This document shows positions 42,860 through 49,954 of a stretch of DNA of 64,000 nt, piece by piece (within the stretch, counting starts at the first letter, position 1; every line of letters starts with the position of its first letter). Where the stretch lies: the NCBI RefSeq assembly GCF_020686945.1, contig NZ_JAJEPR010000019.1:1-64000 (forward strand), read 5' to 3'. The notes beneath the pieces were generated by a model. It was not told the origin of the DNA. It saw nothing but the letters and a program-made list of their open reading frames with translations, and ran no database searches. Source of the stretch: Limivivens faecihominis (GTDB lineage Bacteria > Bacillota > Clostridia > Lachnospirales > Lachnospiraceae). Made by a program: the position numbers and the translations under genes.

Positions 42860-43330
42860 GTGAAAAAAAGACTGGTAGCATATTTCAGCGCGAGCGGCGT
42901 GACACGAAAAGCAGCTGAGAACATTGCCGAAGCAGGCGGTTATGACCTTTATGAGATCACACCGAAGGCAGCTTACACAAAGGCAGATCTGAACTGGATG
43001 GATAAGAAATCCAGAAGCAGCGTGGAGATGAATGATAAGAGCATTCGTCCGGAAATCGCCGGAGCAGAGCTTGACGTGGCTTCTTATGATGAGATCCTTC
43101 TCGGTTTCCCCATCTGGTGGTATGTGGCTCCGACTATCGTCAACACATTCCTGGAAAAATATAATCTTTCCGGCAAAAAGATCATCCTCTTCGCCACTTC
43201 CGGCGGCAGCGGCTTTGGCAACACTGTGAAAGAGCTTGAGCCTTCCGCTCCCGGAGCTGTGATTGAGGAAGGAAAAATCCTCAACCGGATGACGAAACAG
43301 GAGATCAGCGACTGGGTAAAAGAGTTATAA
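42860..43330 (+). CDS. Flavodoxin-like protein
   Basis: A 156-residue flavodoxin_4-type protein. FMN contacts are FSASGVTRKAAENIAE (phosphate loop) and GFPIWWYVAPTIVNTF, followed by ATSGGSGFGNT. GTG 42860 follows GGAGGT by 7 bp. Relatives act as small flavin reductases or electron carriers in stress responses. It is likely co-transcribed with the decarboxylase-like gene 13 bp downstream. Confidence 0.9.
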   Translation: MKKRLVAYFSASGVTRKAAENIAEAGGYDLYEITPKAAYTKADLNWMDKKSRSSVEMNDKSIRPEIAGAELDVASYDEILLGFPIWWYVAPTIVNTFLEKYNLSGKKIILFATSGGSGFGNTVKELEPSAPGAVIEEGKILNRMTKQEISDWVKEL

Positions 43331-43343
43331 GGAGTGTAAAAAC

Positions 43344-43673
43344 ATGGCAAAAATCGTACAGACAGCAGGAAGAAATGCTCTCGGAGAGTTTGCTCCGGAG
43401 TTCGCACATTTTAATGACGATGTGCTTTTTGGAGAAAACTGGAACAACGAAGACATCGACCTGAAAACGAGAAGCATCATCACGGTGGTTGCCCTGATGG
43501 CCTCCGGTATTACCGATTCTTCTCTGAAATTTCACTTACAGAACGCAAAGGCTCATGGCGTGACTCAGAAAGAGATCGCCGCTATCATCACCCACGTTGC
43601 CTTCTATGCAGGCTGGCCCAAGGGCTGGGCGGTATTTAACCTTGCAAAAGAGGTCTGGGATGTAAACGAGTAA
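43344..43673 (+). CDS. Carboxymuconolactone decarboxylase family protein
   Basis: A 109-residue all-helical AhpD-like protein (GRNALGEFAPEFAHFND, KTRSIITVVALMASG, HGVTQKEIAAIITHVAFYAG). The CxxC redox pair of AhpD is absent, so a peroxidase-reducing role by that chemistry is unlikely. The true substrate is unknown. It belongs to the LysR-flavodoxin group. Confidence 0.88.
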   Translation: MAKIVQTAGRNALGEFAPEFAHFNDDVLFGENWNNEDIDLKTRSIITVVALMASGITDSSLKFHLQNAKAHGVTQKEIAAIITHVAFYAGWPKGWAVFNLAKEVWDVNE

Positions 43674-43786
43674 AGAATTTCCTGTGGCGCAGGTCGTCAC
43701 AGGATTTTTTATGTCACAGGAACGGTGGCAGGATTTTCAGATGAGTGTTATAATCAGAGAAAAAGCGACAGGAGAAAAGGGACAAA

Positions 43787-46456
43787 ATGACAGAAGACCT
43801 CATTATTCACAGAAAAACCATCCCCGCCCGGGAGCCGGAGTATGCCGATTTTCCAGAGAAACTGCATCCGGATATTGTGAAATTTTTAAAGAATCATGGA
43901 ATCGAAAAGCTCTATATTCACCAGACGGAAGCTTATGAGCAGGCGGCGGAGGGCAAAAACCTCGTGATCACGACTCCCACAGCCAGCGGAAAATCCCTTT
44001 GTTTTTATCTTCCCGTCATCGATGCGATTCTGAAGGAGCCGCTGACCAGGGCGCTTTTTGTCTATCCCACGAAGGCTCTGGCGGCGGATCAGTATCGAGC
44101 TCTGCTTCCCTGGATTGAATTTTTCAGAAGGGAGCGGCTGGACGCGGGAGTCTACGACGGCGATACTTCACCGAAGGAGAGAAGCCGCATCCGCAAACAG
44201 GCCAACATCATTCTAACCAATCCGGAGATGCTGAACGGCGCGATGATGCCGAATCACAGCAAATATGGGTTTGATTTCATTTTTTCTAATGTAAAATATG
44301 TGATCCTGGATGAGCTTCATGTGTACCGGGGCGCTTTCGGCTCCCATCTTGCCAATGCGTTCCGGCGCTTTTCAAGAATCTGTCGCTATTATCACTCAGC
44401 GCCGCAGTTTCTCTGCAGTTCCGCTACGATTGCCAATCCCGTGGAGCTGGCGGAAAAGATCTGTGGAGCGCATTTTTCTTGTATCGATCGAAATGGGGCC
44501 GGGGCGGAGGAGCGGGAATACTGCTTGGTGCAGCCTCCGAAGATCACGGGAAAGGATAAAAGCTACTATGGTCAGAAATCCGTGGTCGATACGACAGTGG
44601 AGCTTCTGCCTGAGATCCTGAATGAGGGAAAAAGTTTCATTGCCTTTGCAAAATCCAGAAAAAATGTGGAGATTATTTTAAAAGAAACCCGGGACAGGCT
44701 GGAGGGTGCGGGCTTTCTCGGAACCGGAAACAAGGACCAGATCTCCGGCTACCGGGGCGGCTATACGCCGGAGGAGAGAAAAGCCATCGAAGGAAAAATG
44801 ATCTCCGGTGAACTCAAAGGCCTGATTTCCACAAATGCCCTGGAGCTCGGAATCGATATCGGTTCTGTCGCCGTCACGGTGCTGGCGGGCTATCCCGGAA
44901 CAAGAGCCGCTTTCTGGCAGCAGACCGGCCGGGCGGGAAGGAGGGGAAAGGCGGTAAACTATCTGATCCTGGACCAGCAGTCTATGGATCAGTATATCGC
45001 GCTGGAACCGGAGTGGCTTTTCTCAGGCAGCAGCGAGAATGCGGTGGTGGACCCGGATAACCTTCTCATCGAGCTGGCTCATATCCGGGCGGCCGCGGCG
45101 GAGCTTCCTTTGTCGCTGGATGACGGAGCGCTTTTTCCGGATCTTGGCGAGGCTATCCCGGTACTTCTCAAAATGCAGGAGGTACGGAGCCAGAGCGGGT
45201 GTTTTGCCTGGTGCGGCGGCCAGTACCCTGCCGGGGAATTTTCCATGCGGAACATCGATCAGAACAAATATCAGCTGATCAACAAGGAGACTGGAGCGAA
45301 TATCACCGAGATGGACGAGGAACAGGCTTTCCATGAGATCCATCCCGGGGCTGTTTACATGCATGATGGGGATTTCTACCAGGTTGTAGAGATGAATCTG
45401 GAAACCAAGATGGTTTATGCCCTGCCTTTTAACGGCAATTATTATACAGTTCCCGGAAGCGAGAGCAATATCCGGGTGATCCATTGTCATAAGGAAAAGA
45501 CCTGGGGCAGGACCGAGCTTCACTTTGGAGATGTCAATGTCGCGGATTTTGTCTATATGTACAAAAAACTGCAGTTTCATAACCACCAGAATCTGGGCTT
45601 TGAGCAGCTGAAACGGCCGCTGACGAAGAATTACGATACGGAAGCTGCCTGGATTAAGATTCCATCAGAGGTCGTGCGGGTGTACAGGAATCTTCTCCAG
45701 CCCGACCGGGAAGGACGCTATGTCCGGAACAATCATTTCGACGGTCTCGTCTATGCCCTGAAAAATGCGGCGCTTATGGTCACGATGACAGAGAAGGAAG
45801 ATATCGGCGTGGCCGTTTCCACGAATGCCCTGGAGCTTTCAGGCTTTGACGCGGGGGAGGTTTCCATCTATTTTTATGACCATTATGTAGGAGGCCTTGG
45901 GATTGCAGAAAAGATTTATGATCTCATTCCGCAGGTGGTGGAGCATGCGATCCGCCTGGTGGAGGGCTGCCGGTGCGAGGATGGCTGCGCGGTATGCGTG
46001 GGTGATTTAAGACTTGACCGAAAGATCGTTCTCTGGGGATTGAAGAGTTTTCTGGAAGAGCGCACTGTTCCGGAGAATACGAAGGTTGTCAGATGGGCAG
46101 AGACGAAATGGGTTCAGAAAGAGTTTCGTTTAAAGGAGCTGCCGGAGCGCTGGGAGGCTTTTTGCCGGAAAGCTGCTTCCAACGGAGAGAGTCTGACGGG
46201 CTTTTTCCGTACTGTGCAGAAAGTGGAAGTACATGACGGCGGGTTGCTCTTGTTTCTGAAGGATGAGCTCTATGCGAAATGGGCCAGTGAATGGGAAAAT
46301 CGCCTGGCTCTCCAGAATGTGATCCTTTCCTATGTGGAGGTGCCCGTGGATTTCCGTCTGGAAATACAGGGCATCTCCGGAACCAACCCGGAAAGACAGC
46401 TGAAACAGGAGAAAATGCTGCGAAGATATCGAGGAGACGAGAATGGAACTAAATGA
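43787..46456 (+). CDS. mrfA: DEAD/DEAH helicase with DUF1998 domain, MrfA/YprA type
   Basis: An 889-residue SF2 helicase. Walker A is TTPTASGKSLCFYLP (near 58-72), the DExH box is ILDELHVYRG, and motif VI is QQTGRAGRRGKAV. The C-terminal DUF1998 region has four cysteines in CRCEDGCAVC. In Bacillus subtilis MrfA acts with the nuclease MrfB in repair of mitomycin damage. Here the next gene, overlapping by 14 bp, is a UvrD-type helicase rather than mrfB. Confidence 0.93.
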   Translation: MTEDLIIHRKTIPAREPEYADFPEKLHPDIVKFLKNHGIEKLYIHQTEAYEQAAEGKNLVITTPTASGKSLCFYLPVIDAILKEPLTRALFVYPTKALAADQYRALLPWIEFFRRERLDAGVYDGDTSPKERSRIRKQANIILTNPEMLNGAMMPNHSKYGFDFIFSNVKYVILDELHVYRGAFGSHLANAFRRFSRICRYYHSAPQFLCSSATIANPVELAEKICGAHFSCIDRNGAGAEEREYCLVQPPKITGKDKSYYGQKSVVDTTVELLPEILNEGKSFIAFAKSRKNVEIILKETRDRLEGAGFLGTGNKDQISGYRGGYTPEERKAIEGKMISGELKGLISTNALELGIDIGSVAVTVLAGYPGTRAAFWQQTGRAGRRGKAVNYLILDQQSMDQYIALEPEWLFSGSSENAVVDPDNLLIELAHIRAAAAELPLSLDDGALFPDLGEAIPVLLKMQEVRSQSGCFAWCGGQYPAGEFSMRNIDQNKYQLINKETGANITEMDEEQAFHEIHPGAVYMHDGDFYQVVEMNLETKMVYALPFNGNYYTVPGSESNIRVIHCHKEKTWGRTELHFGDVNVADFVYMYKKLQFHNHQNLGFEQLKRPLTKNYDTEAAWIKIPSEVVRVYRNLLQPDREGRYVRNNHFDGLVYALKNAALMVTMTEKEDIGVAVSTNALELSGFDAGEVSIYFYDHYVGGLGIAEKIYDLIPQVVEHAIRLVEGCRCEDGCAVCVGDLRLDRKIVLWGLKSFLEERTVPENTKVVRWAETKWVQKEFRLKELPERWEAFCRKAASNGESLTGFFRTVQKVEVHDGGLLLFLKDELYAKWASEWENRLALQNVILSYVEVPVDFRLEIQGISGTNPERQLKQEKMLRRYRGDENGTK

Positions 46457-48110
46457 ATATCAAAAAGCGGCGGTGCTGGATGAAAGTCCGGTCTGCCTGG
46501 TCCGGGCGAACGTCGGGAGCGGAAAGACAACGGTTCTGATTGAAAAAATCCGCTATTTTCATGAGAAAAAAGGCGTGCCGCTGGAACGGATGACGATCCT
46601 GACCTTTACGAATAAGGCGGCGGATGAGATCGGTCAGCGGCTTCAGGAAAGCGGAAACAACATCGGAACCTTCCACAGCGTCGCTTTTCACCTGCTTCAG
46701 GAAGAGCTTCCGCTGGAGGAGCTGGGCTATGCGAAAGAATTTGAAGTCTGCCTTCCGGAGGAGGAACTTCAGCTGGCAGAACAGCTGATTGCAGAGCAGA
46801 AATTAAAGATCAAATACAAGAACCGCCTGCAAAAACGGCTGGAAGAATTTTATGCAAAAGGAAAAACAAAGGATTATAAGGATGATTTTCTGAAACTGGC
46901 GGAGCTTCTCACGAAAGAGAAGAAAAGGCAGAATAAAATGTCCTACGAGGATCTTCTGAAAAATACCGTACTGCTTTTGAAACGTCATCCGGAGTTTAAA
47001 AGGCCGGCATGGATTATTATTGACGAGATTCAGGACTGTGATGAGCGGCAGCTGGAGATGATTCAGGAGTTAAAAGGCCCGGAAACGAGGATTTTTGCCG
47101 TCGGTGATCCCAATCAGGTGATCTATAGCTGGCGGGGAAGCGTTTTTAACATTTTCTATCGTCTGAAAGCGCTCTATCAGGCGAAAGAACTCTCTTTACC
47201 CGTCAATTATCGTTCTTCCGGAACGATTCTGAAAGCGGCGGCCCGTTTTCAGGAGACCGGAATGGCTCTTGAGGGAACGAGAGAGCAGGGAGAGAAAATC
47301 ACGATCCGGAATCACTACGATCCCTTTCAGGAAGCCCTCTATCTGGCGGATAAAATCAAAGGGATGCATGCAAAGGGTGTTCCCTATGAGGAAATCGCGA
47401 TATTTTACCGTCTCCAGAGCCAGTCTGAGACCCTGAAAAAGGTTTTTGAGGAGGAAAAGGTTTCCTGCTGGGTTTCCCAGAAGGAGGATGGGCAGGAAAA
47501 TACGGAAAAATTGGAAAACGCCGTGAATCTGATGACGCTTCACGCATCCAAAGGCCTGGAATTTTCTCATGTGTTTATCATCGGCGTCAACAACGGTCTC
47601 ATTCCGCTGAATCCGAAGAAGGAAGCGGAGGAGGAAGAGGAGCGCCGGCTTTTCTATGTGGGCCTTACCCGGGCAAAAGAGTCGCTGGAGCTGTCCTATT
47701 ATACTTCGCCGGGCCCCCGGGTCTTACCTGGACCGGGAAGATATCTTTCTTATTTTCCTGAGAGCCTGGTAAATCGTACCTCTGCTTTGGAGATGCGTGA
47801 CCGAAAAGAGGCAGCGGAGCATCTCCAGAATCTGAAACGGATGATTTTGGAGGAGAGGGAGAATACGTTTTCTTCCGAGCCGGAACTGGCAGAGGCTCAG
47901 AAGGCAGAAGGAGAGGAAATCTATAAGGAGGCCGATCTGACAGGAGAAAACCTTCGCACGGAAACTTCATTTGCCAGCAGACGTGTCTCCCACCTCAAAT
48001 ACGGGCAGGGAAGCGTCGTTTCGGAAGATGAGAACACGATTACGGTAAACTTTGATGATTATGGAGAAAAAGAGCTGTTGAAGGCGTTTTCCATGTTAGA
48101 AGAATTGTGA
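46443..48110 (+). CDS. UvrD/PcrA-like SF1 helicase, compact form
   Basis: A 555-residue SF1A helicase. Motifs: Walker A ANVGSGKTTVL (19-29), FTNKAADEI, Walker B IIDEIQDCDE, GDPNQVIYSWRG, and LMTLHASKGLEFSHV. Full UvrD/PcrA proteins have about 720 residues; the 2A/2B subdomains are reduced here. A C-terminal Tudor-like PcrA segment (VSHLKYGQGSVVSEDENT) is kept. It overlaps mrfA, so the two helicases are made together and may cooperate in repair. Confidence 0.9.
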   Translation: MELNEYQKAAVLDESPVCLVRANVGSGKTTVLIEKIRYFHEKKGVPLERMTILTFTNKAADEIGQRLQESGNNIGTFHSVAFHLLQEELPLEELGYAKEFEVCLPEEELQLAEQLIAEQKLKIKYKNRLQKRLEEFYAKGKTKDYKDDFLKLAELLTKEKKRQNKMSYEDLLKNTVLLLKRHPEFKRPAWIIIDEIQDCDERQLEMIQELKGPETRIFAVGDPNQVIYSWRGSVFNIFYRLKALYQAKELSLPVNYRSSGTILKAAARFQETGMALEGTREQGEKITIRNHYDPFQEALYLADKIKGMHAKGVPYEEIAIFYRLQSQSETLKKVFEEEKVSCWVSQKEDGQENTEKLENAVNLMTLHASKGLEFSHVFIIGVNNGLIPLNPKKEAEEEEERRLFYVGLTRAKESLELSYYTSPGPRVLPGPGRYLSYFPESLVNRTSALEMRDRKEAAEHLQNLKRMILEERENTFSSEPELAEAQKAEGEEIYKEADLTGENLRTETSFASRRVSHLKYGQGSVVSEDENTITVNFDDYGEKELLKAFSMLEEL

Positions 48111-48120
48111 GGAAATCAAA

Positions 48121-48195
48121 ATGAAAATAGAACATAACGAAATCTGTCTCAGAGATGTGACAGCCGCTGACTGTAAACAGCTGGGAAAATGGTGA
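48121..48195 (+). pseudogene. 5' fragment of a GNAT acetyltransferase gene
   Basis: A good GAGGAA site and ATG lead into MKIEHNEICLRDVTAADCK, the usual first strand of a GNAT acetyltransferase, but the frame stops after 24 codons. The rest of the gene is missing and the next bases belong to another gene's end. Confidence 0.6.
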
Positions 48196-48355
48196 AAAAC
48201 GCGGCATAGAAAAAGGTGAACTCAAGGCAAAAAAAGAGACAGCTCTTTCTATGGCAGAAGAAGGAATGGATGTTAAAATGATCGCCCGTTTAGTTAAAGT
48301 AAGTGAAAGCGACGTTAAAAAATGGATTGATGAAAATTTGTGTGCAGTAAAATAA
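48185..48355 (+). pseudogene. 3' fragment of an Rpn/PDDEXK transposase-like nuclease gene
   Basis: This frame reads EKRGIEKGELKAKKETAL then AEEGMDVKMIARLVKVS, ending in TAA at 48353-48355. This charged repeat plus helix-turn-helix tail is characteristic of the C-terminus of Rpn-family recombination-promoting nucleases. The catalytic N-terminal part is missing. Confidence 0.65.
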
Positions 48356-48694
48356 AAAGATATTTTAATTGCTATAAGTCCTGCTGTTATACATATTGTA
48401 AAACTCAGCGAAACAGCAGCCGGTTATCTGCGGATCATGTTTTTTATGTGTTCCTTCAATCTCATTGGATATGCAATAAACTGTGTAACGATATCGGGAA
48501 TTTTCTGTGCGGGCGGAGATTCAAAATTTGGTCTATGCTGCGATTCTGTTGTAATGTGGTGCATCGCAGTTCCTGCGGGTTTGATTGCTGCTTTTTGGCT
48601 CAAATTACCCGTTGTCTGGGTCTTCTTTATTGTAAATCTTGATGAATTGCTGAAAGTGCCTGCCGTATATGTCCCTTTTGCAACCGCCAGTTGA
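48356..48694 (+). pseudogene. 3' fragment of a MATE efflux transporter gene
   Basis: About 112 codons encode the last two or three membrane helices of a MATE transporter, recognisable by FCAGGDSKFGLCCDSV and VPAGLIAAFWLKLPVVWVFF, ending at TGA 48692-48694. The first three quarters of the gene are absent. It directly follows the nuclease fragment in the same frame. Confidence 0.7.
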
Positions 48695-48779
48695 CAGATT
48701 TTCAGCCCGAAATGGTGGTGCGCAACCGGAAAAACTGTTATACTTTCCCCATCAAAACACTTGAAGGGGAGATGAAAAA

Positions 48780-49766
48780 ATGATCTTAGCGAATAAGATT
48801 ACAGAGGAAAGAAAAAAGAACGGCTGGTCGCAGGAAGAGCTGGCGAATCAGTTGGGAGTGTCCAGGCAGGCCGTCTCAAAATGGGAAAGTGCGAGCTCGG
48901 TTCCGGATCTGCAGAGAGTGCTGGAGCTTTCAAAGCTCTTTGGAGTTACGACAGATTATCTTCTGAAAGATGAGATAGGACCGGAACCTGTGGCGGAACG
49001 CATGGTCTATAGCGGGGAGGAGCTTCGGAAGGTTTCCATGGAAGAAGCCAATGCTTTTCTGGCTCTGAAAGAAAAAGGCGCTGAGATTGTGGCCAATGCC
49101 ACAACGCTGTGTATCATCAGCCCGATTTTTCTGATCGTTCTTGGAGCAATCAGTGAGGATCAGATACTTCCTGTTTCTGAAGGAGTAGCAGCAGGCGTTG
49201 GGCTGGTCTGTTTGCTTGGCCTGATTGCTGTTGCCGTCTATCTTTTCATTACCTATGGAATCCGGGAAGACCGTATGGCTCATCTGGAAAAGGAAAGCTT
49301 TGAGACGGAATACGGCGTCACCGGAATGGCAGAGGAAAAAAGAGCTTTCTATGAACCTGTATTTGCCAGAGAAATGGCTATCGGAGTAGTTCTTTGCATC
49401 CTTTCCGTCATCCCGATCGTTATTGCAGGCACCATGAATGCAGCAGATTATATCTGCGCTTTCTGTGTGGGCTTTCTGCTTCTTATCATTGCTGTCGGAG
49501 TGAATCGGATCATCCGGGTAAGCATGATAAAGGGCAGTTATGATATCCTGCTCCAGGAAGGGGAATTCAGCAGAAAAGAAAAACGGCTGAAGAGGAAAAC
49601 CGATGTCTTTACCAATGCATACTGGTGTCTGGCGACTGCCATTTATCTGGGCTGGAGCTTCTGGAGCGAAAGATGGGATTTTACCTGGATTCTGTGGGTG
49701 GTTGCAGGTGTCTTATATGCGGCCCTGCTTGGAATTGTGAAAGTATTTGTGAAAAAAGAAGAATAA
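48780..49766 (+). CDS. XRE-family regulator with membrane-anchored C-terminus
   Basis: A 328-residue protein. Residues 5-62 form an XRE helix-turn-helix (WSQEELANQLGVSRQAVSKW). After a linker, about six hydrophobic segments follow, arranged in pairs (LCIISPIFLIVLGAI, VGLVCLLGLIAVAVYLF and later ones). This fusion is common in Firmicutes and suggests a DNA-binding protein whose activity depends on membrane state. An extended -10 (TGTTATACT, 48736-48744) lies upstream, and a terminator follows. Confidence 0.88.
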   Translation: MILANKITEERKKNGWSQEELANQLGVSRQAVSKWESASSVPDLQRVLELSKLFGVTTDYLLKDEIGPEPVAERMVYSGEELRKVSMEEANAFLALKEKGAEIVANATTLCIISPIFLIVLGAISEDQILPVSEGVAAGVGLVCLLGLIAVAVYLFITYGIREDRMAHLEKESFETEYGVTGMAEEKRAFYEPVFAREMAIGVVLCILSVIPIVIAGTMNAADYICAFCVGFLLLIIAVGVNRIIRVSMIKGSYDILLQEGEFSRKEKRLKRKTDVFTNAYWCLATAIYLGWSFWSERWDFTWILWVVAGVLYAALLGIVKVFVKKEE

Positions 49767-49779
49767 GGAAAATAACAGG

Positions 49780-49810
49780 CGGAGCGTAAACAAAAAGCGC
49801 TCCGTTTTTT
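49780..49810 (+). terminator. Terminator after the XRE gene
   Basis: CGGAGCG (49780-49786) pairs with CGCTCCG (49798-49804), followed by T6. Confidence 0.85.
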
Positions 49811-49836
49811 CTATTTGAGAACTTTTCCCGGAATTC

Positions 49837-49865
49837 TTGCAAGTTTGCATGTTTCGTGCTAAAAT
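49837..49865 (+). promoter_or_regulatory. Promoter of the mutS operon
   Basis: TTGCAA (49837-49842), 17-bp spacer, TAAAAT (49860-49865). It leaves a leader of about 80 nt before mutS. Confidence 0.6.
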
Positions 49866-49954
49866 TGCATCTGTATTTTTGGGTCCTGAGGTAAGTGGGA
49901 CTGGCAAAAGAAGCGAAACGATAGAAGAGAAGACTTTAGGAGCATATAAATTAA

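Noticed and set aside
43684..43938. Possible 84-codon gene before the MrfA helicase
   Set aside because: It overlaps the helicase start in another frame, lacks a ribosome site and has no family resemblance. The real helicase start is at 43787.
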